From IMG/VR virus record IMGVR_UViG_3300042485_000398, positions 1-64,000 of that record: a DNA stretch of 64,000 bases; one strand, given 5' to 3'. The notes below the pieces were generated by a model. That model did not search any database and was not told the origin of the DNA. It was given only the letters and a program-made list of their open reading frames with translations. This document shows positions 24,922-32,906 of this stretch, one piece after another (the stretch's first letter is position 1; each line of letters opens with the position of its first letter). The position numbers and the translations under genes were made by a program. The DNA is from a virus.

Positions 24922-25417
24922 ATTTTCTAATATACCTTTTTGCTCGTTTTTCTAGTGACTTCATAGCCATCTTCATTTTCATTTCAGAAGCATGGTCAGA
25001 GAAATTCAACCCAAGCATATGATCATATTCATGCTGAAAAATTCTGGCGGGTAATCCCGTGAACTCTTCTACTATATATTCACCTTCTACGTTCTGATAT
25101 GAGGCAGTGATTGCGGCTGGGCGTTTGATAGAAAGCCATAGACCTGGATAACTTAGACAGCCTTCTTTAGCAAGATTAGTTTCGGGTGACCATGAAACAA
25201 TCTTGGGGTTAAAAATATTCTTGCGATTATCATCATCTGAACCCATTACAAAAACTTTAGCATCGATTCCCACCTGATTTGCAGACAGTCCTAGACCTCG
25301 AAGGTCACGAGATTTTGTCCATAGCTTATCAACCAGATCGTTTGCGTCACCAGCATCAAAGTCAAATGCAGACGGCTCTTTGCGAAGCTGCGGATCAGTA
25401 AACTTAATTAATTCCAT
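24902..25417 (-). CDS. def: Peptide deformylase
   Basis: 171 residues, a normal deformylase length. Three diagnostic motifs: GLSANQ at 43-48, EGCLS at 85-89 (metal-ligand Cys87), and HEYDH at 129-133. It removes formyl groups from new proteins. Deformylases occur in T4-like cyanophages. It starts at the stop of gene 46. Confidence 0.95.
   Translation of the reverse strand: MELIKFTDPQLRKEPSAFDFDAGDANDLVDKLWTKSRDLRGLGLSANQVGIDAKVFVMGSDDDNRKNIFNPKIVSWSPETNLAKEGCLSYPGLWLSIKRPAAITASYQNVEGEYIVEEFTGLPARIFQHEYDHMLGLNFSDHASEMKMKMAMKSLEKRAKRYIRKYVQNNL
24906..24939. repeat. 34-bp direct repeat, copy A (end of deformylase gene)
   Basis: Pairs with 24352-24385. Here it encodes the last codons RYIRKYVQNNL of deformylase. 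The two copies flank the 2OG oxygenase gene. Confidence 0.8.
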
Positions 25418-27132
25418 TATACCACCATTTCACTATAGTTATTTTTCTTTTCAAACTTAATTAGACTGCGGAACTTATCAAACAGTTGGTCGCCCTTATG
25501 ACTGATAACAAATACATTAGTATCTTCACCCAATGTATCAAGTAGAGACATAATATAATCTGTCCCATTGTTGTCTAGTGAACTATCAAATACTTCGTCC
25601 AGGATTAGAAGATTGGTAGCTACACTGTTCTTCATCTTAGCGATTGTTCGCCACGTAAAGAGAAGAGCCAGGTCGATGCGTTGCTTTTCGCCTTCAGAGA
25701 AGGATGCGTAACTGAAATCGTCACGATGGCGAGACTTAATCGTTTCATCAAACTTCTCATCAAGATTAAACTGCACAAAGAAGTCCATTGCTTGTAGATA
25801 TTTATTCACCAACTTATTGATAACTGGAAGATACTGCCGAATAATCTTAGTCTTAATACCAGTGTCCTTGAGGAGAGTGGAGACAGCATCCATGTAATGC
25901 TTTTCTTCATTCAACTTGGCCTTTTCTTCGTTCTGAACCAGAACTTCTTTAGCATAAGTCTTTAGCTTATTCTTTTCAGTATCTATATCACCAGTTTTAG
26001 ATGAAATATCATTCAGTTCCAGATTGAGTGCTTGGATTAATCTCTGTTGAACAATCATTTCATTATGATGAGTTATAATCGAAGCATTCAGCCCAGAAAT
26101 TTGTTCGGAAAGAACCGCATTTTCCGCGATAAGTTCTTCAAGTTTTGTAAATTCTTCCTGGAGTTTCTCCATTCCCGAAGATAGTTCTTGCATTTTCTCT
26201 TGTCTGGATGATACGATGGTTTCTTTATGATCGTGAGCAATGCCTTGCCGACATGTCGGACACTCATCTGTTTCCTCGTAGAATGCCACCTCCTTTTGGA
26301 GATCGCGGAGTTGGGTGGAAAATTTGGTTTTAAAGGAGTCGAGTTTCTTTTGCTTGTCTGCAAGGTCTCCGAGACTTTGTTGGGTTTCTTCAACAGAAAG
26401 TTTTTGCCCTTCCAAATCGTTAGCGAGGCTTGTAAGACTTGATATCTTTTCTTCGCCGGTCTGAATACGCTCCAATATTTCATCGACTCTCTTCTCTCGG
26501 TTCGCTTCTAGGGTGTCAACATATTCTTTCTGTATCGAAGCCTTTTGTTTCAAGACTTCCAGCTTACCGTCGGCATCCTGTAATTGATCTTTAAGAGCAT
26601 TCATCTTGTCACGCAACACCACATTCATTGTGGTAAAAATTTGAATGTCCAGCAGGTCTTCGATGATTTCTCTACGGGTTCCAGAGGGCAACTGCATGAA
26701 CGGGGTGAATGACGCCGAACCTAGAATGACAATCTGGGTAAAAGACTTGTAGTTCAACTTGAGAATGGATTCCTCAAGATACTTTTGATAATCTCTAGCG
26801 GCCGCATCTTGATTCAACAGTTCGCCATCAACATAGATTTCAAAAAGACCGGGCTTGATACCACGAACAATCTTATACAATTTACTACCACTGTGGAATT
26901 CTACCTCAACCAGAAGTTGCTTCTTGTTAATGGAGTTTACCAACTGCGGCTTGTTGATGTTGCGAAACGGCTTACCGAAAAGAGAGAAGCACAATGCATC
27001 AAGCATCGTGGACTTGCCGCCGCCATTCTCACCGACTATGAGGGTACTGGGTGAACGGTCTAGTTTAATTTCAGTAAACTGATTGCCAGTAGAAAGAAAG
27101 TTCTTCCAACGAATAGTGTTAAAAATAATCAT
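25417..27132 (-). CDS. 46: Recombination endonuclease subunit gp46 (SbcC/Rad50-like)
   Basis: 571 residues (T4: 560). Walker A GENGGGKST at 34-42, a long coiled-coil with zinc-hook CPTC near 292, then an ABC signature FSEGEKQRID and Walker B LLILDEVFDSS. With gp47 it resects DNA ends for recombination-dependent replication. Overlaps gene 47 by 4 bases. Confidence 0.95.
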   Translation of the reverse strand: MIIFNTIRWKNFLSTGNQFTEIKLDRSPSTLIVGENGGGKSTMLDALCFSLFGKPFRNINKPQLVNSINKKQLLVEVEFHSGSKLYKIVRGIKPGLFEIYVDGELLNQDAAARDYQKYLEESILKLNYKSFTQIVILGSASFTPFMQLPSGTRREIIEDLLDIQIFTTMNVVLRDKMNALKDQLQDADGKLEVLKQKASIQKEYVDTLEANREKRVDEILERIQTGEEKISSLTSLANDLEGQKLSVEETQQSLGDLADKQKKLDSFKTKFSTQLRDLQKEVAFYEETDECPTCRQGIAHDHKETIVSSRQEKMQELSSGMEKLQEEFTKLEELIAENAVLSEQISGLNASIITHHNEMIVQQRLIQALNLELNDISSKTGDIDTEKNKLKTYAKEVLVQNEEKAKLNEEKHYMDAVSTLLKDTGIKTKIIRQYLPVINKLVNKYLQAMDFFVQFNLDEKFDETIKSRHRDDFSYASFSEGEKQRIDLALLFTWRTIAKMKNSVATNLLILDEVFDSSLDNNGTDYIMSLLDTLGEDTNVFVISHKGDQLFDKFRSLIKFEKKNNYSEMVV

Positions 27133-28184
27133 ACGGTAACGTTCTGTGCCTCAACATAGAGTGTCTGTAGAATAGACTTAATACGGTTCTTTTCCAAATC
27201 GGTTTGAATGGTGTCAACAAAATCTGAGAGAACCGACATAGTATCTTCTACATTTAACTCTTCATCATCCGTCGCTTCTGTTTCAAATTCAGAAAAGTCT
27301 TCGATGATTTTAAGTTCGATTAGATTTAAATCATATAGCTTATCAACGAAGCGGTCAAACTTATAGAAGTCAGTTTTCTTCACAACTACCAAACGAACAC
27401 AAGATCCGACCATAGGTAGAAGGTCGATAGCAGAGGGGTCACCATTAGTATCGTCATAATAGATTTTATGGAAGATTTGAAATGGGTTCTCAAAGAATTC
27501 TACCTCATTTGTTTCCGTATCATATAAGTGATACCCTCTCTTATCATTATAATCAGACCAAGTAAACTCATAGGTATTACCAAGATAAAGAATATTACCA
27601 GTGCGACTACGATGGTGGAAATGACCACTACAAACGAGAGGAAATCTATCAAAGTCCACAGTATCCATTCCGTGATCATTTTTATGCCCACGGTACATTT
27701 CAAAACCTGAAAATTCAAAGTGTCCAAATACTGCTTGTGCATTACTTTTCTTTACTACCTCCATAGTTTCTGAATAATTACCAGAACAAATCCATGGAAC
27801 AAGTAGTAGATTTTTTCCGTCTAATCTAATTTCTTCTGCTTCCGAATATGTAATAATGTTTTCATACTCACGGAGCAGAAGGTCCAGTGAGTTTACATCG
27901 TTAGTATTCTTGAAGAAAGTATCGTGGTTTCCAGCAATCATATGAACATCGATGCCCAAATCACTGGTCTTGTCAAAGAAATACTCACGGCACTTCTTCA
28001 ACGTATTATAATTTATAAACTTGCGCCGATCAAAGACATCACCCAAGTGAATGATAGTCTTGATACCTTCTCGTTCCATATGAGGAAAGAATGTTTCCGT
28101 GTAGAACTTCGCAAAGAAGTTATCGAAGGGAATAGAATCCGACCTAGCACCAAAGTGAGTGTCAGTAATTAGCGCAATCTTCAT
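27129..28184 (-). CDS. 47: Recombination endonuclease subunit gp47 (SbcD/Mre11-like)
   Basis: 351 residues (T4: 339). Calcineurin-like phosphoesterase motifs: DTHFG at 7-11, GDVFDRR near 49, GNHDTF near 86, and GHFHHRS near 186. Two metal nuclease partner of gp46. Overlaps the next gene by 4 bases. Confidence 0.95.
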   Translation of the reverse strand: MKIALITDTHFGARSDSIPFDNFFAKFYTETFFPHMEREGIKTIIHLGDVFDRRKFINYNTLKKCREYFFDKTSDLGIDVHMIAGNHDTFFKNTNDVNSLDLLLREYENIITYSEAEEIRLDGKNLLLVPWICSGNYSETMEVVKKSNAQAVFGHFEFSGFEMYRGHKNDHGMDTVDFDRFPLVCSGHFHHRSRTGNILYLGNTYEFTWSDYNDKRGYHLYDTETNEVEFFENPFQIFHKIYYDDTNGDPSAIDLLPMVGSCVRLVVVKKTDFYKFDRFVDKLYDLNLIELKIIEDFSEFETEATDDEELNVEDTMSVLSDFVDTIQTDLEKNRIKSILQTLYVEAQNVTV

Positions 28185-28720
28185 GACTTTAGAATTCCAA
28201 GTAGAGTATTGGTCTGGCTGATAGCATCATCAAGTGCATGGTGATGCGTATCATTTTCAGCGGCACGAATCTTAGCATTGCTAAGCCCCATAAGGTTCAT
28301 CACAGTGCGATAACACATGATGTTACTAAAGCGCCAAGGGTATGGCATACCGACCGCTGCATATCCAGACTCCAGAATAGAGATGTCAAACGATGCACCA
28401 TTACCCCACGGCATTACCTTGTCTCTACCAATCCAGTCAGTGAAATTTTGTAGTGCGTCCACGAGTTGCAGTTGGTCGACCAGAAGAGCATCTCTAGCCG
28501 CCGCACTTTGCTGCATCCACCAATCAATAGTAGACTTGTCAACGTGAAGACCCGCGGCCTTACAAGATTTGGCATCGATGTTACAGTAGAACTTATCGAT
28601 AATGCCTTCACCGATAGTGAACTTGGTAGCACCAATAGAAAGAATGGTCGCGTTGGCTCTTGTCGAAAGAGTTTCCAAGTCAATCATCACATGAACGGTA
28701 GTAGGATCAGTTACTTTCAT
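28181..28720 (-). CDS. DEDDh 3'-5' exonuclease (DexA/RecE-type)
   Basis: 179 residues. Exo I D14-L-E16 in VMIDLETLST, Exo II NGASFDISIL, and Exo III HHHALDDA near 157-163. Similar in type to T4 exonuclease DexA, slightly shorter (T4: 227). Likely nucleic-acid 3'-5' exonuclease next to the 46/47 nuclease complex. Confidence 0.8.
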   Translation of the reverse strand: MKVTDPTTVHVMIDLETLSTRANATILSIGATKFTIGEGIIDKFYCNIDAKSCKAAGLHVDKSTIDWWMQQSAAARDALLVDQLQLVDALQNFTDWIGRDKVMPWGNGASFDISILESGYAAVGMPYPWRFSNIMCYRTVMNLMGLSNAKIRAAENDTHHHALDDAISQTNTLLGILKS

Positions 28721-28884
28721 TTACGCTTCTCTTTTGCATATTGTGATAATGCCTTATCGCAGTAGTCACGAATATTTTCTACCGTCACCATATAGTTATG
28801 TCTGATATTAGACGGCGTTGCCTTGTCCTGCATAGTATCGACCATCTGCTGGACGATTGCAGGAACAATTAGTTCCTTAGTCAT
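28717..28884 (-). CDS. Small hypothetical protein upstream of DexA-like gene
   Basis: 55 residues (MTKELIVPAIVQQMVDTM), predicted helical. Its stop overlaps the exonuclease start (ATGA), which supports a real coupled gene. Function not recognised. Confidence 0.65.
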   Translation of the reverse strand: MTKELIVPAIVQQMVDTMQDKATPSNIRHNYMVTVENIRDYCDKALSQYAKEKRK

Positions 28885-28892
28885 ATTACACC

Positions 28893-29234
28893 TTATTTTT
28901 TATCTGCCCCCGACGTGGGAGTTGCAGCATTTGCGACATCAGGAATAGCTTTCTCTAGCGCCTGTTCCGCATCAAGCTCTTCACCTTCTTGAAGGCGCTT
29001 CAATGCAATTTGACCGTTACAAATCATGTAGTGCTGACCTTCACCGAGTTTAGAAGATTCGAGGTAGATGCACCCGGCATTCTGAACCGAAATAGTCTGC
29101 ACTTCTTCGCGATGACCTGCAATGCTATTGCCAACAGAAATCAAAGCAGTAGAAACAACGCCCAGAATCAACAGGGAGAACCAGTTATCAGAAACAAACT
29201 TGACAGCATTATTAGTTTTTGGAGAATCAATCAT
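28893..29234 (-). CDS. Single-TM membrane protein
   Basis: 113 residues from ATG 29234 (AAAGGTACATTT upstream); a TTG at 29249 is less likely. One membrane segment, about residues 18-38 (WFSLLILGVVSTALISVG), then a Cys-containing domain with GCIYLESS and a Gly/Ala/Pro C-terminus. Possibly an inner-membrane protein with a periplasmic domain. Role unknown. Confidence 0.65.
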   Translation of the reverse strand: MIDSPKTNNAVKFVSDNWFSLLILGVVSTALISVGNSIAGHREEVQTISVQNAGCIYLESSKLGEGQHYMICNGQIALKRLQEGEELDAEQALEKAIPDVANAATPTSGADKK

Positions 29235-29268
29235 AAATGTACCTTTCAATTAGAGTGATGTTCTCATC

Positions 29269-29853
29269 TTACTCTAAATCTAGTCCAGAGTCAATAGTTT
29301 TTTGTTTATCCAGATATTTTGGTCGGCGCTTAGGAATATTACTGACCTCCGCTGGCTTATCAAAGTCTTCTACCAGGTCAATCGTCTTTTTAAGATAGTC
29401 AATGAACTCGTTGCCATAATCACCACCGTCATGGTCTTGGGTAATCAAATCATGAACATCTAGATTGCGGATGTATCGGTACTTTGCAGCCTGTTGCTTC
29501 TTCTCTTTCGCAATACGGCGTAAGAAGGCATAATACGTAATCTGTGTGAAGTATGCAAAGGGGTTCTTAGACTTAGCAGGATCGAAGTTATCGATGTAAG
29601 TAATACAGTTTTCAATTCCATCAAGGATCATTTCCTCACGATAGGTATAATTGATGAAGTTAGATTTATATGCCAAGTGATTAGCAATCTTGAGGAAGCA
29701 TTCGCCTAGATAATTGGGCACACGAGGCTTCTTACTACGATCATAGTCCGGTTCAGCTTTAGCAGCCAAAACCTTTTCTCTATACTCTGTAATCTTTTCT
29801 AGAAACAAAGCATTGTCTACATAGTGAACATTATTTTTTCTATTCTTGACCAT
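29269..29853 (-). CDS. 55: Late-transcription sigma factor gp55
   Basis: 194 residues (T4: 185). Contains the sigma-like region FDPAKSKNPFAYFTQITYYAF with flanking basic helices typical of T4 gp55. It directs host RNA polymerase to TATAAATA late promoters, which are seen throughout the structural region here. It has an early-type promoter at 29878-29906, as expected for a regulator needed before late transcription. Confidence 0.95.
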   Translation of the reverse strand: MVKNRKNNVHYVDNALFLEKITEYREKVLAAKAEPDYDRSKKPRVPNYLGECFLKIANHLAYKSNFINYTYREEMILDGIENCITYIDNFDPAKSKNPFAYFTQITYYAFLRRIAKEKKQQAAKYRYIRNLDVHDLITQDHDGGDYGNEFIDYLKKTIDLVEDFDKPAEVSNIPKRRPKYLDKQKTIDSGLDLE

Positions 29854-29877
29854 AGGGCCTCCATCATGATATAATCT

Positions 29878-29906
29878 GTTATACTACATTTTTTTGCATA
29901 TGGCAA
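29878..29906 (-). promoter_or_regulatory. Early promoter for gene 55
   Basis: Minus strand TTGCCA (29901-29906), 17-bp spacer, TATAAC (29878-29883), 25 bases before the gene 55 start. Confidence 0.6.
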
Positions 29907-29940
29907 CATTTTTATTGAAAAAAGTATTTACAACTAGTGA

Positions 29941-29976
29941 TTCTTGGTGTATAAGAAGAGTGTAGCTCTTCAAGAA
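29941..29976 (-). other. Stem-loop between the Sm-like gene and gene 55
   Basis: GAAGAG (29955-29960) pairs with CTCTTC (29966-29971) around a 5-base loop, with outer TTCTT/AAGAA pairing. A short T-rich run follows on the minus strand, so it may be a weak terminator. Confidence 0.45.
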
Positions 29977-29981
29977 TAACT

Positions 29982-30344
29982 TCAATTAAGTAATCCTTTG
30001 CTTCTTAGTATTCTTGCTTGAAGCATTTCCATCTCATCAAAGTCTTCAATGTCTTCTACCGGTTCGGGGTAATTCCCCGTGTAGGAGAGATACTGTTGTA
30101 GCAGATTTTCTTTTAAAGAGCAAGAGGTAAGTATCTCTTTGGCACTTAAAAGAAAACTTTTATCTGGTGAAATTCCAATCCATGGCTTCAAGAGAAAAGT
30201 TTCTCCGTTTATTCCGTCATGGTTGACTTGAACCGCAATGACGGCAATAGGATCGTCTAACCAATAATTATTAGGGTCTGCTAGGCGAACACTTGCTATT
30301 AGTGTTTCGCCATTTTTTAATCTTAGGACGGTCACTTCACTCAT
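29982..30344 (-). CDS. Sm-like small beta protein (paralogue B)
   Basis: 120 residues. VLRLKNGETLIASV and DDPI, then a LKPWI strand, match the layout of the protein at 14059-14358 (KLISGEEIIADI..KPLL). The C-terminal 40 residues are acidic and helical. It overlaps the uvsW stop by 4 bases. Function unknown. Confidence 0.6.
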   Translation of the reverse strand: MSEVTVLRLKNGETLIASVRLADPNNYWLDDPIAVIAVQVNHDGINGETFLLKPWIGISPDKSFLLSAKEILTSCSLKENLLQQYLSYTGNYPEPVEDIEDFDEMEMLQARILRSKGLLN

Positions 30345-31822
30345 AGCTTTATTCTCACTAATTTGTAGTTGAAACCTTCTTCATTATATATCTTAATTCT
30401 TTCCACCATATGGGAAAGGGTATAGTTCTTTCGGCTCTTCCATGTTAGGTCATCACCGATATCAAATAGTCTGCACATTGTCTTGTCGGTACCCTTTCGT
30501 AGTCCTCTACCAATCGATTGTAAATTTCGGATACGCGATTTGGAAGGTGATGCAAAGATGACGTTGTGTAGATTTCTTATATTTATACCCGTTGAAAACG
30601 TGCCATAGGACGCTATGATAATGGCATCTTTTTCTTTTTCTGTGATATCTCTAATGGCTTCTCGCTGTTGCGTATCCGTTCCACCATGGACAAAGAAAAC
30701 TTGGCGAGTATCTCCAACCTTATTGTTGATTAGGTCATACAAAACTTGGCCATGCTTTTCAACAAACTGAAATAGAACAAGTGTATTACCCTTTTGAGTG
30801 GTAGCAAGGTTTTTAATCACGTTGTTGCGCTTGGGGTGTGTAACCAGCCAGTCCATTTCTTCTTGATATGTGTAGGTCTTTAGAGCCTTCTTTTCCTCGT
30901 CTGTGTAGTCCAGAAGAATACAGTGAATGTCAAGATCGGCTACTGAGCCTTGGTCCATCAGTTCCTTAGTAGAGATGACTTTCTTTACCTTACCGAACAG
31001 ACCCTCAAGAATAAGTTTATGAGTCTTCATTCCATCTAATGTGCCGGTGGTACCGATACGATACTTTGTGTTGACGCACTTATCAAAGATTGATGTCAAT
31101 GACTTTGCTTTAAACAAGTGGGCTTCATCGCCATAGATTACATCAAATTCATCAAAGAATTTTTTAGGTAACTTGTAGATAGACTGCCAAGTGGAGATAA
31201 CAATAGAGGCTTCGTTTGACTTTTCATGGCCAGCGTAAATCTTGGCGCAGTTCTGAGATACGTACCACTCGGTGTGTGATGCATAGTCTTGAAAGTCTTT
31301 ATACATTTGTTCTACCAGTGAAGTGGTGGGAACAATGATAAGTTGTTTGCGACCGAACTGTTGATGGTATCTCATTAGTAGATAGATGATTAGAGACTTA
31401 CCAGATGCGGTAGGCGATAGTAGCAATGTGCGACCGATACGTATAGCGTATTTAACGGCTTCTAACTGGTAGTCTCTTGTCTCAATTGGCTTATCTTGGC
31501 TATGTAAGTTCAAAGATTCCGCGAACTTCTGCACATCCTCCATAGTAACTGGATCACCGATACGCTCCATGTCAACGTCTACGCTGTAGTCTAGACGCTC
31601 GGCAAACTCTCTGAGGTATGGCAGAAGGCCAACATAAAGTTCTTTTGTCCAGATATTAAACAGTCTGGCTTTACCGTCCCATAGTTTGGCGCGATACGTT
31701 GGCATGAAACGTGCGCCCGGGACTTCAAAAGTGAAGTAATCATTTATTTCTTGTGCAATACCTGGGTCACAATCGACCTTTAGGTGCACCTCATTTTTCT
31801 TGGAAACTTTTAGATCACTCAC
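30341..31822 (-). CDS. uvsW: UvsW helicase
   Basis: 493 residues (T4: 503), GTG start in a GTGA overlap with the uvsY stop. N-terminal substrate-recognition domain, then SF2 motor: Walker A SPTASGKS at 136-143, DEAH near 231-234, TGT at motif III, and IGRGLRKG motif VI. Unwinds and anneals recombination and R-loop structures and helps switch from origin to recombination-driven replication. Confidence 0.95.
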   Translation of the reverse strand: MSDLKVSKKNEVHLKVDCDPGIAQEINDYFTFEVPGARFMPTYRAKLWDGKARLFNIWTKELYVGLLPYLREFAERLDYSVDVDMERIGDPVTMEDVQKFAESLNLHSQDKPIETRDYQLEAVKYAIRIGRTLLLSPTASGKSLIIYLLMRYHQQFGRKQLIIVPTTSLVEQMYKDFQDYASHTEWYVSQNCAKIYAGHEKSNEASIVISTWQSIYKLPKKFFDEFDVIYGDEAHLFKAKSLTSIFDKCVNTKYRIGTTGTLDGMKTHKLILEGLFGKVKKVISTKELMDQGSVADLDIHCILLDYTDEEKKALKTYTYQEEMDWLVTHPKRNNVIKNLATTQKGNTLVLFQFVEKHGQVLYDLINNKVGDTRQVFFVHGGTDTQQREAIRDITEKEKDAIIIASYGTFSTGINIRNLHNVIFASPSKSRIRNLQSIGRGLRKGTDKTMCRLFDIGDDLTWKSRKNYTLSHMVERIKIYNEEGFNYKLVRIKL

Positions 31823-32259
31823 ATCAATCCGTTTGTAAATTTAGTCCACTCAATGGCATTCTTAATGTCCCATGTTCTACTATTTAGTGAGCGTATAATT
31901 TGCTCCAACTGATAGAGCAGGGCTTTAACATATTCTACTTTATCCATAGCACGAATGATATCCTCATCGCAATTGATACGATCTTCCATATCATGCTTCA
32001 ATGGCTTTAGGCCTTGATACTGGTTCCAACCCTTATCTTGTAGTTCATCTAGGGTCATTTCACCGCGAAAGTATTTACCTTTATCGCGCCGTAGACGATA
32101 GTAATCTGCTTCTGCTTTTCGCAGTTGCAGTTTAGTATTTGAAAGAATATTCAAATACTTTGCATGTAATTCTGGCGTTTTAGTGGATTCTCTACCTAGA
32201 TTTAGCTCATCTATTTTAGAATCGCCTGTCCACATTTCTTGGACTTCTGATAATTTCAT
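31819..32259 (-). CDS. uvsY: UvsY recombination mediator
   Basis: 146 residues (T4: 137). All-helical, basic in part, beside uvsW as in T4. UvsY loads UvsX onto gp32-coated single-stranded DNA. The assignment rests on length, composition, helical pattern (for example LNILSNTKLQLRKAEADYYR) and neighbours. Confidence 0.85.
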   Translation of the reverse strand: MKLSEVQEMWTGDSKIDELNLGRESTKTPELHAKYLNILSNTKLQLRKAEADYYRLRRDKGKYFRGEMTLDELQDKGWNQYQGLKPLKHDMEDRINCDEDIIRAMDKVEYVKALLYQLEQIIRSLNSRTWDIKNAIEWTKFTNGLM

Positions 32260-32275
32260 AATATAACCTCAATAG

Positions 32276-32812
32276 TTATTGAATAAACTTATACATCGTA
32301 TATTTAAAAGTGACCTGTGCTGTTAGATACTGGACATTACCATCACTGATATCAAATTCCAGTCCCTGTAAACTTGTTGGATAACAATCAATGAATTTAA
32401 TTTCCATGGCTTTATTTAGATCGGAATCTAGAACGATTAATGTACCATCAGAATAATCACCAGAGCTACTAAATCCTTTTTCAGTTCCGCCCCTGGCTTG
32501 TTTGAATTCTTTATACTGGTTACGCTCTTCTGGAAAGCCTAGACCAATTAGCCAATCGTGTAACTCAATATAGTTTTGGAAGTTTTCTTGAACGATAAAC
32601 TTTATGGTCAATTCATCATACGTAAGATTGGTACCAGGAACAGTGAAGTCTACCAATGGATTGGCAACATATGCATTACCGATTGATAATGCAGGAATCA
32701 TAGCAGACTGACAAAAGAAAGATACATTAGGAAGCGTGTCAATATTAAACTGAAAACCATTTGGCCTCAGATAATTTAAAGTATCCGGTGTATCTAAAAT
32801 TCGTCTTGACAT
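32276..32812 (-). CDS. Tail tube-like/baseplate or tail-completion protein
   Basis: 178 residues. LTYDELTIKFIVQENFQNYI and an N-terminal SFFCQSAMIPALSIGN recall T4-like tube-fold proteins. T4-like phages often carry a tail protein next to uvsY after gene 23; gp3 or gp54-type are candidates. It has its own late box and lies after the gene 23 terminator. Confidence 0.55.
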   Translation of the reverse strand: MSRRILDTPDTLNYLRPNGFQFNIDTLPNVSFFCQSAMIPALSIGNAYVANPLVDFTVPGTNLTYDELTIKFIVQENFQNYIELHDWLIGLGFPEERNQYKEFKQARGGTEKGFSSSGDYSDGTLIVLDSDLNKAMEIKFIDCYPTSLQGLEFDISDGNVQYLTAQVTFKYTMYKFIQ

Positions 32813-32828
32813 ATCTTTCTCCGTCTAT

Positions 32829-32836
32829 TATTTATA
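32829..32836 (-). promoter_or_regulatory. T4-type late promoter
   Basis: Perfect TATAAATA on the minus strand 17 bases before the start at 32812 and just after the gene 23 terminator. Confidence 0.65.
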
Positions 32837-32839
32837 ACG

Positions 32840-32868
32840 AAAAAGGGGAGAGCATTTCTGCTCCCCCC
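32840..32868 (-). terminator. Strong intrinsic terminator after gene 23
   Basis: Minus strand GGGGGGAGC, loop AGAAAT, GCTCTCCCC then TTTTT. A second, shorter hairpin (CCTTCC/GGAAGG) lies upstream near 32881-32899. T4 also has a terminator after gene 23. Confidence 0.85.
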
Positions 32869-32906
32869 AGTTTTTTGCAACCCTTCCTCTAATGGGAAGG
32901 TATCGA

